A stretch of 40,714 nucleotides of DNA from Bacillota bacterium (GCA_026627345.1 JAPNUP010000184.1:1-40714), one strand, 5' to 3'. Shown: positions 1 to 8,402, counted from the stretch's first letter. Numbers and translations: made by a program. Notes: generated by a model not told the origin, from the sequence alone.

Positions 1-1653
1 TCGAGTGGCGTGCATAGTCATCGCTCGGCTCCGACTCCCGGTGGAACAATCGTGGAGGCCCAGTCCCCACAGACCAACTACAACTGGTACCTTCCCATCA
101 CGGACGCTAGTTTTGACTACAACGCAGGCCTTTATGATGAGATCTACAAGCCTCTCCTGTGGATCAATAACGACTACAGTATCAACTGGAAGTCTTCCGT
201 CGCCCGTAAGATCACCTACAATCCTCAGGGCACTGTCTATCACATTTTTCTCAATCCAAAATGGAAGTGGTCGAACGGTCAACCCGTGACCGCAAAGGAC
301 GTGCTCTTCACTTGGCATGTGATTCAGGCAGCTTCAGCGCCTAATGCGCCAGCTCCGTGGCCTTATGTGGGGGCAGGTACAGGTGATATTCCGTCAGGCG
401 TCAAAAGTGTCGTAGCCAATGGTCAGTACGAAGTTACCGTGACGCTCGATCATCCAGCAAACCAAGAGTGGTTTATCTACAATGGACTCATTCAACTCGT
501 TCCGTTGCCAGCTGCTGTCTGGGATATCCACAAGAACATCACGCAAGAGATCAAGTATCTAGGCGCAGAGGCAACGAATCCGAACTTTATCTCGGTAGTG
601 GATGGACCGTTCAAATTGCAAAAAGCGGTGCCCAATCAGGAGTGGGTACTCGTGCCGAATAAAGCGTATGCTGGGCACAAAAGTATCGTCAGCAAGATCA
701 TTTTTGCCTATGAAGCATCTAATACAGCGGAGTTCGCGGCACTACGCACTGGTTCAGTCAACCTCGGTTACATTGACCTGACCCAGCTAGGATCGTCTAA
801 GGCCCTCACATCACAAGGTGACGTGATTACACCGATGTACACGTTTGGGTATCTGGACACAGAGTTGAATCTCTACAAGGGTGCAAAGGTCAGAAGCATT
901 TTCAAGAACTTGTATGTGCGTCAGGCGATGGAAATGGGAATTAATGATGAGCAGATCAATCAGTATGTGTATCACGGATACGCGCCGCCGATCGACGGAC
1001 CGATTCCCACGGTACCGAAAACCAAGTTTTACGATCCGGCTTTAAATAAAAATCCGTATCCGTTCAATATCGCGGCGGGCAAACGCCTGCTTGAGGCGCA
1101 CGGCTGGAAGATGGTCGACGGTGTCATGACTAAAGGGAAGCAGAAGTTGAAGTTTACCATGCTGTATCCGAGCGGGACGATGTCTGAGACCGACGAAGTA
1201 GAGGTCATGCAGCAGGACTGGGCGCAAGAAGGCATCGATGTGTCGATCAAGCCTCTGACATTTAGTTCGCTGATCAATGTGACGAGCGATTTGCAGAATC
1301 CAAATGGCTGGCAGATGGCGACAGGACTCGGCTGGGATTACGATGGACCGGGTTTCTATCCGTCTGGCGGCGGCTTGTTCGGAACAGGCGCGCCCTCGGG
1401 CACGGGGTACACGAATCGTGAGGAAGACGCGCTGATTCGCGCAACGCATCTCCCGTATCCGACTGAGAAGCAAAACATGCAGGTGTTCTTCAAATACGAG
1501 GAATTCACGGCCAAGCATTTGCCTGTCCTATGGCAGGATAACCAAGCCTCCCTTACCGTTCATGCACCGAATGTGCACGGAACCGTTAAGTATGCCGATT
1601 CGTCGCCAGGAATTCCACAGATGCAGTATTGGTGGGTGTCTTCCGGAAATTAA
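1..1653 (+). CDS. ABC transporter substrate-binding protein, family 5 (5' partial)
   Basis: The frame is open from the first base and ends with TAA at 1651-1653, so the signal peptide and true start lie upstream of the window. The visible ~550 residues read as an SBP_bac_5 (oligopeptide/dipeptide-type) extracellular binding protein. They include the family block W-S-N-G-Q-P-V-T-A-K-D-V near residue 95 (counted from base 1), the ARQAMEMGIN-like helix region and the late V-D-G-P-F-K segment typical of this fold. It would capture an oligopeptide or oligosaccharide outside the membrane and pass it to an ABC permease. No permease follows: the next gene is on the other strand, so its partners must lie upstream or elsewhere. 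The ligand cannot be read from the sequence. Confidence 0.9.
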   Translation, partial: SSGVHSHRSAPTPGGTIVEAQSPQTNYNWYLPITDASFDYNAGLYDEIYKPLLWINNDYSINWKSSVARKITYNPQGTVYHIFLNPKWKWSNGQPVTAKDVLFTWHVIQAASAPNAPAPWPYVGAGTGDIPSGVKSVVANGQYEVTVTLDHPANQEWFIYNGLIQLVPLPAAVWDIHKNITQEIKYLGAEATNPNFISVVDGPFKLQKAVPNQEWVLVPNKAYAGHKSIVSKIIFAYEASNTAEFAALRTGSVNLGYIDLTQLGSSKALTSQGDVITPMYTFGYLDTELNLYKGAKVRSIFKNLYVRQAMEMGINDEQINQYVYHGYAPPIDGPIPTVPKTKFYDPALNKNPYPFNIAAGKRLLEAHGWKMVDGVMTKGKQKLKFTMLYPSGTMSETDEVEVMQQDWAQEGIDVSIKPLTFSSLINVTSDLQNPNGWQMATGLGWDYDGPGFYPSGGGLFGTGAPSGTGYTNREEDALIRATHLPYPTEKQNMQVFFKYEEFTAKHLPVLWQDNQASLTVHAPNVHGTVKYADSSPGIPQMQYWWVSSGN

Positions 1654-1677
1654 AGGGTTTTCATATGCATGTAAACG

Positions 1678-1711
1678 GGGGCCTATGGGGCGTAGTAGCT
1701 CCATAGGCCCC
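1678..1711. terminator. Hairpin between convergent genes
   Basis: An 11-bp perfect inverted repeat, GGGGCCTATGG at 1678-1688 and CCATAGGCCCC at 1701-1711, sits between the end of the plus-strand binding protein gene and the end of the minus-strand small gene. No good T-run follows on either strand, so it may be a weak bidirectional terminator or an mRNA 3'-end stabiliser. Confidence 0.55.
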
Positions 1712-1735
1712 TGACGCCGTTACTCTGAGACGCTG

Positions 1736-2077
1736 TCAGCGAGTGAGAAAGCGTGCGAATGCAGTTTTAGTCCTATTGGAATGCTGCTTGGGGTGGGCCG
1801 GTTGACGCCGCTTAGAAGACTGCCGCGAACTCGATGTGGAAACAGGTAGCGGCAATACTTGGGCAGGTGGTTGATGTACTTGAATGATATGGCATGTATA
1901 GCCATTCTGTTGGGCTAAACGAAAGGTTCCGTCAGTAATCGGCTTGCGGCGGCTCCAGTATACGGATGTTTGATCGGCATGCGACTGTGATGTGAGTAAC
2001 TCTTGCTTAAAAAATAGTTTGTGACCGGTGACGAGATACTCTTCGCAGATATACACAACCGTTTCTTTCGAATGCAC
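1736..2077 (-). CDS. Hypothetical basic protein, 113 aa
   Basis: I do not recognise this protein. The best start is GTG at 2077, because GGAG at 2087-2090 sits 9 nt upstream; the in-frame ATG at 2086 touches that GGAG. The open frame continues to 2200 but has no ribosome binding site there. Residues 1-70 look like a compact domain with aromatic and charged residues (V-V-Y-I-C-E-E-Y-L-V-T-G-H-K-L-F-F). The last ~40 residues are a low-complexity tail rich in Pro, Ser, Gln, Arg and Lys. No signal peptide or membrane segment is visible. It lies downstream of the MFS transporter gene on the same strand but is separated by a hairpin. The amino-terminal half looks more protein-like than a chance frame, but no function can be given. 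Confidence 0.5.
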   Translation of the reverse strand: MHSKETVVYICEEYLVTGHKLFFKQELLTSQSHADQTSVYWSRRKPITDGTFRLAQQNGYTCHIIQVHQPPAQVLPLPVSTSSSRQSSKRRQPAHPKQHSNRTKTAFARFLTR

Positions 2078-2154
2078 GGCATTCATCTCCTTCGAACCGG
2101 GCCTCTTAGTAGCGTGGACAGGATGCGCCCGTTTCAAACCCAGACAACGGCAAA

Positions 2155-2184
2155 GGGCGCGATCTGCGATGGCAGATCGAGCCC
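2155..2184 (-). terminator. Hairpin downstream of the MFS transporter gene
   Basis: Read on the minus strand, GGGC-TC-GATCTGC and GCAGATC-GC-GCCC form a long stem around a 4-nt loop, followed by TTTGCCGTTG. It lies 35 nt past the MFS stop codon and probably ends that transcript. The T-run is short, so termination is likely but not certain. Confidence 0.6.
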
Positions 2185-2218
2185 TAGCTTCTAAAAACAC
2201 GATGTACTACGTTAGACT

Positions 2219-3454
2219 TTATGCGTGCGTTGTTGCGCCAAGGGTGGTATCGATAAGCCGATGCGCTTTGTTTTGAAGCGCTTGTAGCCAGAACAGTACG
2301 ATCGCTGCCAGTACGACGCCGGCGATCATGAAAAGGAAACCTCCGCTAAACGAACCTGTGGCACTGACAATCGCACCCACAGTGATCGGGGCGATGAATC
2401 CCCCGATCTGACCGCCGAAGTTGACGAATCCAGTCAGCGTCGCACGCAAGGAGTCAGGGATCAGGTCGAGCGCCACGGCCCAGATCGGACCGAACCCGCC
2501 GTATAGGAAGAATCCTGCGACTGACAGACTGACGACACTCGCCGTGACAGTGTGCGCGTTGTAGGCGGTATACAGGAAGATGCCAGAGAGCAGGTAGCTG
2601 ATAGCGATGAGGGAAGCCCTGTAGCGGTAAAAAACGCGGTTTCCGAGCCAGCCAATGATCACCAAGCCAAAGAACCCCATGACGTATGGGTAGGAAGCGT
2701 CAAAACCAAGCTTGCTCAGGACGATACCGCGGGCTTGGCTCAGATAAGTCGGAAGCCAACCGAGAAAGCCCCAAAACGCGATATTGAAGAATAGATACGC
2801 AAAAAAGGACAACCAGATGCTGGGGTGGGATAATACATCCTTCCACATCGTGGATTCGCCACGTGAAGTGATGACTCTCGTATGAATAGGTCCACCGTCC
2901 GGTGCTTTCGGAACTAACCAGCCGATGAGAATCGCCATGATGACACCTGGGATCACAAACCACAGAAACATGCCATGCCAGCCTGCGACACCGAGGAGCC
3001 AAGCGGCGAGCGGAGCGACGAAGGCGGGACCGAGTGCGATCGAGGTCAGGAAAAGTCCATTAGCCGAGGAACGCTCGTGAGAGGGGAAGAAGTCTCCAAT
3101 CAGTTTGAACTGTGCGCCGTTTTCCAACCCTTCTCCGACTCCGAATAAGACCCGGATGATGATCAAGGCGGAAAGGGAACCTGCGAGCCCCGTCAGACCT
3201 GTAAAGATAGACCAAAATATAAGGGCTGTGACCAACAGACGCTTTGAACCGAAGCGATCAGCAAGCCAACCACCTGGAATTTGCAAGATCGCGTATCCGA
3301 AGGTGAATGCTGACAACACGGCGCCATAAGCAATCGGGGTTAAGTGCAGTGAAGACTGAATGGTCGGACCGGCGACCGAGATATTGATACGATCCAAGTA
3401 GGCTACGAACATCATGAGCCAAATCAGAAGGAGCATACGCCATTTTTTTTGCAT
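2219..3454 (-). CDS. MFS transporter, anion:cation symporter (ACS) type
   Basis: This 411-residue protein has about 12 hydrophobic helices and the Major Facilitator signature after helix 2 (G-G-W-L-A-D-R-F-G-S-K-R, ~residues 61-72). The opening Y-L-D-R-I-N-I-S-V-A-G-P, with the Asp-Arg pair in helix 1, is characteristic of the anion:cation symporter family, which carries glucarate, galactarate, tartrate and other organic anions. Its role would be proton-coupled uptake of a sugar acid or carboxylate. The start is ATG at 3454 with AAAGGCGG about 6 nt upstream. The gene stands alone on the minus strand with its own promoter and a perfect cre site, so it is probably repressed by CcpA in the presence of preferred sugars. 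The substrate is not determined. Confidence 0.88.
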   Translation of the reverse strand: MQKKWRMLLLIWLMMFVAYLDRINISVAGPTIQSSLHLTPIAYGAVLSAFTFGYAILQIPGGWLADRFGSKRLLVTALIFWSIFTGLTGLAGSLSALIIIRVLFGVGEGLENGAQFKLIGDFFPSHERSSANGLFLTSIALGPAFVAPLAAWLLGVAGWHGMFLWFVIPGVIMAILIGWLVPKAPDGGPIHTRVITSRGESTMWKDVLSHPSIWLSFFAYLFFNIAFWGFLGWLPTYLSQARGIVLSKLGFDASYPYVMGFFGLVIIGWLGNRVFYRYRASLIAISYLLSGIFLYTAYNAHTVTASVVSLSVAGFFLYGGFGPIWAVALDLIPDSLRATLTGFVNFGGQIGGFIAPITVGAIVSATGSFSGGFLFMIAGVVLAAIVLFWLQALQNKAHRLIDTTLGATTHA

Positions 3455-3488
3455 ACTCTACCGCCTTTCTGATAGGAGCGTTTACTCA

Positions 3489-3527
3489 GATACGTATGAC
3501 GATTGCATAAAGCCTACATACGGTATC
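3489..3527 (-). other. Inverted repeat in the MFS 5' leader
   Basis: GATACGTATG at 3489-3498 and CATACGGTATC at 3517-3527 pair with one bulged base around an 18-nt loop. If the promoter at 3612-3617 is used, the element lies in a ~145-nt untranslated leader. It could be a protein-binding site or an RNA hairpin. I recognise no known riboswitch fold. Confidence 0.35.
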
Positions 3528-3586
3528 TCCGCCTCTCGTCCCTCCCTCCGAATTCCTTCGCTGAACAGATACATGCTGTCGGGCGG

Positions 3587-3600
3587 TGATAGCGCTTTCA
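3587..3600 (-). promoter_or_regulatory. cre site (CcpA operator) upstream of the MFS gene
   Basis: The minus strand reads TGAAAGCGCTATCA, a 14/14 match to the Bacillus cre consensus TGWAANCGNTNWCA. It begins about 11 nt downstream of a -10-like TATGAT (3612-3617), so bound CcpA would cover the transcription start. This predicts carbon catabolite repression of the transporter. Confidence 0.75.
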
Positions 3601-3611
3601 ACACTACCTGT

Positions 3612-3617
3612 ATCATA
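3612..3617 (-). promoter_or_regulatory. -10 element for the MFS gene
   Basis: The minus strand reads TATGAT (5/6 to TATAAT) just upstream of the cre site. No convincing -35 is seen 16-18 nt further upstream, so the assignment rests on the -10 and the adjoining cre site. Confidence 0.45.
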
Positions 3618-3660
3618 CTATGATTTGCGTCGTGAGAGTCTCTTTTCGTGAGTGCTGCCC

Positions 3661-4371
3661 TTACTGTTTTTTGCGCGCACCAATGAGTACGCGATGAGCA
3701 TGCGCATGTAGGACATCAGCGGCGAAACCGATGTCGGTCAACCAATCAATGTGTTTCGCTACCGTGACAGGCATGTCTCCACGCTCCACGAGAGTTTGCT
3801 CGTGTTCCTCGGGTGTGATGCCCTCGTGTTTGAGTAGCGTGGAGTGGTGAACGGCGTCGAGCTCACTCCAAAGACTTTGGTAGGCAGGCCATAGACTTGC
3901 GTCTGCCATTTGTACGCGATCGACCAAAAAGAACCAGCCACCTGAATTTAATGAATGATAGATCCAACGATAAGCAGCTTGCATGGGGTCTGGTAAGAGG
4001 TGATGAAGCGACTGTACGGCGACGGCGGCATCATAGGAACCGTCCGGGAGAGGCACCTCACTCAGCTTATTCAGATCACCCGTTATCATCGTCATACGCG
4101 AGCGATAGGCTGCCAACCGCTCGCTCGCAATCGCCATCATAGCGGAGGAATTGTCGATTCCGACGACAGCCCAGTCTTCACGCGCTGCAAGGATGCGCGA
4201 AGCCACTTGCCCGGAGCCGCACCCGATGTCGAGGATCGTGGCTTTGTGCGGCGTAACATCGCGAAGCAGGGCAGTGAGAATGGCTAAGTGCGTGTTGCGA
4301 ACGGGATTGCTTTCTTGCCCGTTCTCATCCCACTGTTTGGCGACTTCAGGATCGTTCCAATCTTGCGTCAT
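3661..4371 (-). CDS. Class I SAM-dependent methyltransferase
   Basis: This 236-residue protein has the SAM-binding motif I as I-L-D-I-G-C-G-S-G-Q-V-A (~residues 45-56). An acidic motif II region (V-V-G-I-D-N-S-S) follows at ~72-79, and the motif IV region D-G-S-Y-D-A-A-V-A-V-Q-S-L-H-H-L at ~112-127, as in small-molecule methyltransferases of the Methyltransf_11/25 group. It transfers a methyl group from S-adenosylmethionine to an unidentified substrate in the cytoplasm. The start is ATG at 4371, with AAGGAG about 10 nt upstream. The gene is monocistronic: a terminator lies upstream at 4456-4499 and the MFS promoter lies just beyond its end. Neighbours give no hint of the substrate. Confidence 0.88.
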   Translation of the reverse strand: MTQDWNDPEVAKQWDENGQESNPVRNTHLAILTALLRDVTPHKATILDIGCGSGQVASRILAAREDWAVVGIDNSSAMMAIASERLAAYRSRMTMITGDLNKLSEVPLPDGSYDAAVAVQSLHHLLPDPMQAAYRWIYHSLNSGGWFFLVDRVQMADASLWPAYQSLWSELDAVHHSTLLKHEGITPEEHEQTLVERGDMPVTVAKHIDWLTDIGFAADVLHAHAHRVLIGARKKQ

Positions 4372-4416
4372 GGGTCAGCTCTCCTTCTCTAGCGTAGCCA
4401 CGCCTTCTTACATTCT

Positions 4417-4422
4417 ATTATA
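4417..4422 (-). promoter_or_regulatory. -10 element of the methyltransferase gene
   Basis: The minus strand reads TATAAT, a perfect sigma-A -10, 46 nt upstream of the start codon. T-rich sequence upstream (CATTTT at a 16-nt spacing) is a poor -35. Confidence 0.5.
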
Positions 4423-4450
4423 GAGAAGAGCAGCGTGCAAAATGAGGAAT

Positions 4451-4499
4451 AAAAAGACGCCGACCCGCATCTCTCGGCACAGAGATACGGGTCGGTGTC
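4451..4499 (-). terminator. Rho-independent terminator of the large secreted protein gene
   Basis: On the minus strand, GACACCGACCCGTATCTCT pairs with AGAGATGCGGGTCGGCGTC around a 6-nt loop and is followed by TTTTTATT. The stem is 19 bp long with few mismatches, and it begins 20 nt after the stop codon of the gene ending at 4519. Confidence 0.92.
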
Positions 4500-4518
4500 T
4501 ATGAGTTATATCGTTCTC

Positions 4519-7395
4519 TTATTTGCTGACCGTCGGCAGTGGATAAGGGAGTGTCAGCGCGACGGCTTGACTCGGGCTGATCGTCTGCAGGTCATAGAAG
4601 GAAATCCCCACAGCTCCACCTTGCTGTGCTCCGAGCATGGCGGCCTCTTCCTCGATGGCCGAAGGATTGTAAGCACCGACGCCAGAGTTAGACCAGATGT
4701 CATACGCCTCGGCAATGACTTCGATCGGGATGCCTGGCGCTGCCTGATGAATCTCGGTGATCGAGTCAGTAATATAACTGTACACCTGAGCGAATGTGTA
4801 GTCTTGCTCTTTGCCGTGCCAGTAATCCATTGGGGCAAAGGCTGTCACGTAAGGCGCAAGTGCGGCGTACGGCGTTGCATAACCCGTCTGTGGCGGATAG
4901 ATGGTGGCGACGTACAACCCTTGTGGGCCGATGATGTGACGAATGAATGCGGAGTACGAGACTATCGAGTTCGCATTCAGGTTTTGTTCGAAGTCGCCCG
5001 TGTACCCGTCGGTGGATGAACCGAGTCGCGTGCGAAAGTCGAGCGCCTCTTTAGCCGCGGCTTCATCTGAACTGAGGTTGTCGAGAGCCGCATACGACCA
5101 TGTGATCACCGCGATGCCTGCCTGGTGAGCCAAATCGACGATGCGATCGAGCGGCAACTGGCCGTAGAATCCAGCTCCTGAGGCGGCCGTTTCTAAGTAC
5201 AGGTGGGTCATACCCTCTGCTTTCATTTCCTGAATCATCGCTGCAGCGCCCATCGCGCCATAGACATTGTATGTGGCCCACGTGCCTTTTCCTTGAATGA
5301 GTTGCACCGGATTGGTGATGACAATCATCGGCAGACGTACCACTTGACCTGGAAAGGCTGAGCTGGTGACGATGACCTGATTCTGACCGCGCAGGGCGCC
5401 GGCCGTCACTGTAGCCACATTGCCTTGCCCAGAGACAGTTGTGGCTTGCACGGTCATGTGCCCATCGTGGCCTGCAAATGCGACGTGTACCGGAATGGAG
5501 AATCCGGGGACAGGGTTGCCAAATCGGTCTACTGCGGCCACAGACACTTGAGCGCTATGTCCGTCCATCAGAAAAGGAGAAGGTGCGATCACGGCATCGA
5601 GCTTAACCGCTGGATCGGCGCTGATCTGATACGTTGTGTTGGCGGTGTTATAGCCACTCGCCGTCACACTTAACGTATAGGTGCCCGACATGTATTGATC
5701 AGCCAGGGATGCTGATGCGACGCCATGACTGTTCGTGTACGCTTCGACGTCGTTGCTTTCACTGCGGGTAGCCAGCAAACCTTCCTCTCCATCGGGCGCC
5801 ACCGGGGTAAAGTCGACCGGAATGCCGGCTGGCGCTGGCTGGCCGTTCGCCTGTGTCAACTGGGCGGAGACGGGGACATTGGATCCTGCAGAGAGGGCTG
5901 TCTGAGAAACACTGGCTACGAGGGTGCCGCTACTGATGCCTGTGGCAGACGTGGTCGCGGTCGCGAATCCCAGGCCCGGCGTCGAGAGTACGACGGTGGC
6001 GGGACCTGTCGCGTCACCGCTAATGGTACCCACTGCGGTGCCCCCTGGTTGCTCGGCTGCATAGGTATACACGCTACTCACGACACTTTGCACCTGCGCG
6101 CTACCTCGTGTCGAAAGAGATACAGGTAGGTATGTAGGCAGCGGCAGCGCTGTTTTGGGTTGCAAGTACACGCTGACGGGCACTGATTGACCGTATGTGA
6201 TCTGCTGCGTGGGCAGAAGCAATGAAGCCGTCGCTACAGGACCGAGACTCGCTTGTATCGTCGTAGCCGAAGTGCTGAGTCCAGGTGCCGTCAGGCTGAG
6301 TGTATAGGTTCCTGCGATGCGTGGACGAAAGGTAAAGGTAGCTTGTCCAGCGTTGTCTTGCGCTTGTAGTGAGCTCGTGATCCCTGTAGGGCCAGTAGTC
6401 GTCAGCGTGAGCGTTCGACCGCTGTCTGCCGGATCGGTGACTTGCGAGGACAAGTCGCTGGGATTTGGAGACAAGACATTGGCCGTGATGCTGATGGCTT
6501 GTCCCGCCTTCATCACACTTGGCGTTGCCGAAGCGAACGACAGCTGGTCAGGCGCATAGATGGAAAGCGCCAGACTCTGTGAAATGGCCGTCCCGTTTAC
6601 AGTAGCAGTAACCGTCGCGATTCCCGGCGTGTTTGGCGCTAGATAAGCACCGCTTGAGCTAAGGGTTCCTTGCGAAGCTGTGAGTGTCGCGAGACCAGGC
6701 AAGACGAGTTCTCCGTTTTCTACTTGGTAAGCGATCTGGCTTATCGAGCCGCCTACATTCAAGTTTTGACTGGCGTTTTCCCAGTAAGGGAATCCGATCC
6801 AGGCAGAGTTAGCTGCAGAGTCGGCCACCGCTGCCACTTGCGTCGCCGTTATCTTTTTGGCGATGGCCGCTTCGCGGGCAAATAGAGCCGAGGATATCGG
6901 AGCATAGGGGTCAAATACGCTGGTCCGGCTAGCGGATATGAGGTGAAGTGTCAAAGCGGCATCTATGACTCCCCAATCCGATGTGGGAATCGAGGTGTTC
7001 ATTCGGACGACTGGCCGTTTTTGCAACAAGGACACGCTGTCTTTCAGACCAAGCTCATTTTCCAGCGCTGCTAGCAAATCGATTTGCGTGGCGAAACGAT
7101 TTGGGGCGAAGGTAAACGGCGTGACGCCTTGCATGAGTTGGTCGCCTGTTACCGTTTCGATGGCGGTGGTGTTCGGCGTCTTGGTCGTCACATCGCGAAA
7201 AACAGGTCCGATGGCTGACGGAGAGAGGTGAAAGCTTGCCATCAGGGCGGCTGCCAGTTCGCCTCGTGACCATTTGACGACAGGCGCGTGTTTGGCCAAA
7301 GTGGCGGCTTGTGCTGGTATCGAAGAGAAAGGCAGCACAAGTAAGCTGGACGATAGCGCAGTGATCGCCAGCTTGCGAAGAAAATGCGCGTGCAT
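4519..7395 (-). CDS. Secreted SLH-like / Ig-like repeat protein with a C-terminal barrel-like domain
   Basis: This 958-residue protein starts with a clear signal peptide (hydrophobic core ~9-25, cleavage near P-A-Q-A-A at ~27-31). Residues ~40-190 resemble degenerate S-layer homology repeats, for example D-W-G-V-I-D-A-A-L-T-L followed by F-D-P-Y-A-P-I-S. Residues ~215-690 are a series of Ser/Thr/Gly-rich beta domains of invasin/Big type. Residues ~700-958 change character: T-H-L-Y-L-E-T, A-G-I-A-V-I-T-W-S-Y, Y-T-G-D-F-E and A-P-M-D-Y-W-H-G look like beta-strand ends of a TIM barrel glycosidase, but I cannot name the family. AAGGGGG lies 6 nt before the ATG at 7395. Likely role: wall-anchored polysaccharide binding or cleavage. 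The gene is monocistronic. Confidence 0.8.
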   Translation of the reverse strand: MHAHFLRKLAITALSSSLLVLPFSSIPAQAATLAKHAPVVKWSRGELAAALMASFHLSPSAIGPVFRDVTTKTPNTTAIETVTGDQLMQGVTPFTFAPNRFATQIDLLAALENELGLKDSVSLLQKRPVVRMNTSIPTSDWGVIDAALTLHLISASRTSVFDPYAPISSALFAREAAIAKKITATQVAAVADSAANSAWIGFPYWENASQNLNVGGSISQIAYQVENGELVLPGLATLTASQGTLSSSGAYLAPNTPGIATVTATVNGTAISQSLALSIYAPDQLSFASATPSVMKAGQAISITANVLSPNPSDLSSQVTDPADSGRTLTLTTTGPTGITSSLQAQDNAGQATFTFRPRIAGTYTLSLTAPGLSTSATTIQASLGPVATASLLLPTQQITYGQSVPVSVYLQPKTALPLPTYLPVSLSTRGSAQVQSVVSSVYTYAAEQPGGTAVGTISGDATGPATVVLSTPGLGFATATTSATGISSGTLVASVSQTALSAGSNVPVSAQLTQANGQPAPAGIPVDFTPVAPDGEEGLLATRSESNDVEAYTNSHGVASASLADQYMSGTYTLSVTASGYNTANTTYQISADPAVKLDAVIAPSPFLMDGHSAQVSVAAVDRFGNPVPGFSIPVHVAFAGHDGHMTVQATTVSGQGNVATVTAGALRGQNQVIVTSSAFPGQVVRLPMIVITNPVQLIQGKGTWATYNVYGAMGAAAMIQEMKAEGMTHLYLETAASGAGFYGQLPLDRIVDLAHQAGIAVITWSYAALDNLSSDEAAAKEALDFRTRLGSSTDGYTGDFEQNLNANSIVSYSAFIRHIIGPQGLYVATIYPPQTGYATPYAALAPYVTAFAPMDYWHGKEQDYTFAQVYSYITDSITEIHQAAPGIPIEVIAEAYDIWSNSGVGAYNPSAIEEEAAMLGAQQGGAVGISFYDLQTISPSQAVALTLPYPLPTVSK

Positions 7396-7440
7396 GGAGG
7401 GCCCCCTTATTAGGTTACTAGATTGGTGCTAACGAGACAC

Positions 7441-7449
7441 AATATACCA
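7441..7449 (-). promoter_or_regulatory. Extended -10 promoter of the large secreted protein gene
   Basis: The minus strand reads TGGTATATT, an extended -10 (TGn followed by TATATT), 46 nt upstream of the start codon. No strong -35 is visible, which is usual for extended -10 promoters. Confidence 0.45.
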
Positions 7450-7497
7450 TAGTTTAGGTCGAATCAGATAGGGTTTGGTAATGGGGGATTGGAAAGT

Positions 7498-7533
7498 AAA
7501 ACCTGGGCAGGTAGGCTCGGCCCTCTGCCCAGG
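7498..7533 (-). terminator. Terminator of the G1 peptidase gene
   Basis: CCTGGGCAG at 7502-7510 and CTGCCCAGG at 7525-7533 form a 9-bp perfect stem. On the minus strand it is followed by TTTTAC. It lies 10 nt past the stop codon of the peptidase gene. Confidence 0.8.
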
Positions 7534-7542
7534 CGGTTGTCT

Positions 7543-8334
7543 CTATGATGCGGGTGCTGTGGGTGCGGTCGCACCGTAAGCCACGGCGAAACCGTCCGTA
7601 TCTGTATCGGGTAGAGAAGGTGTCGACACTTGTGCCCGCTTTTGGATCATGACACCGCCGTCCGCGACAACTAGTCCCGGATTTCCTCCATTCACGGTAC
7701 CTGGGTCAAATGTGGTCGTACCGTAGTTAGCAAGCGTTGCGACGCGTCCACCGATGGTCGGTGCTTCTTGGATCCACTCTGCCGACTCTGCAGGTCCTGA
7801 GTACGCTTGGGTTGTCGTGAAGGTTTCGCCTTGGGTTTTGTCATCAAGGGTAATCGTCCAATCGCCGTTCCCGTCGTTAACAATGTTCGCGGTCATTTGA
7901 TCACCAGGTTTGACCGTCATGTTGGTGATGACCGTCTCGGCGGCCGGGAGTATCTCCCACCACGCATCGTAGTGTGCTGCGCCGCTGTAATAATCTTGTT
8001 CTGTGCCCGTTTGAATTAAGTCGCTGTTGTTGTATCCATCGATGCCGATCCAACTTGAGGAGTAAGAAGACCCTTTACTTGGTGCCACCGTCGGCACTGT
8101 CCATGCGCCGCTGATACTGTTATATTGGCCAGCTGTGCCGGATAAAGCGTAGCCTGACCAGTTGGATGAAGACCATCCATAGGGGCTTGATGTCGAACTC
8201 GTCGAAGAGGTGAGCTTGATCCGTGGAGCGTGAAAAATGGCGGCGCTTGCAGACGTCGACGGTTCTGCAAGGAGCAGTGAACAGCAAGCCAGCGCCACGG
8301 TGATCGTGGAAGCGGTCAGCGACTTTCGTTTCAC
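7543..8334 (-). CDS. Secreted G1 family (glutamic) endopeptidase
   Basis: This 263-residue protein has a signal peptide (K-R-K at 2-4, hydrophobic core to ~22, cleavage near residue 31) and a short Ser/Thr linker. The rest matches the Peptidase_A4/G1 (eqolisin) fold: N-W-S-G-Y-A at 58-63, W-I-G-I-D-G at 95-100, I-Q-T-G-T-E at 107-112 and S-A-E-W-I-Q-E at 184-190. In scytalidoglutamic peptidase the catalytic pair is a Gln and a Glu; Q108 and E186 (or E190) are the candidates here. Bacterial members are acid-active secreted proteases. The start is GTG at 8334 with GGAGGG 7 nt upstream; the frame stays open to 8559, but that extension would place the signal peptide internally. Tandem terminator-like hairpins precede the gene. 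Confidence 0.85.
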   Translation of the reverse strand: MKRKSLTASTITVALACCSLLLAEPSTSASAAIFHAPRIKLTSSTSSTSSPYGWSSSNWSGYALSGTAGQYNSISGAWTVPTVAPSKGSSYSSSWIGIDGYNNSDLIQTGTEQDYYSGAAHYDAWWEILPAAETVITNMTVKPGDQMTANIVNDGNGDWTITLDDKTQGETFTTTQAYSGPAESAEWIQEAPTIGGRVATLANYGTTTFDPGTVNGGNPGLVVADGGVMIQKRAQVSTPSLPDTDTDGFAVAYGATAPTAPAS

Positions 8335-8345
8335 GGGCAACCCTC

Positions 8346-8373
8346 CGGTTAGCAAATAGGTGACAATGGAACC
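8346..8373. promoter_or_regulatory. Inverted repeat upstream of the G1 peptidase gene
   Basis: AATAGGT and ACCTATT flank about 9 nt some 15-40 nt upstream of the GTG start. It may be an operator or a hairpin near the ribosome binding site. Coordinates are approximate and no regulator is assigned. Confidence 0.3.
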
Positions 8374-8402
8374 TATTCGTTGAGGAGAACAAATATGTGA
8401 CC

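Noticed and set aside
4495-6559. Plus-strand frames opposite the large secreted protein
   Set aside because: Their composition is Arg/Cys-rich and irregular, with no ribosome binding sites; the minus-strand gene is clearly real.
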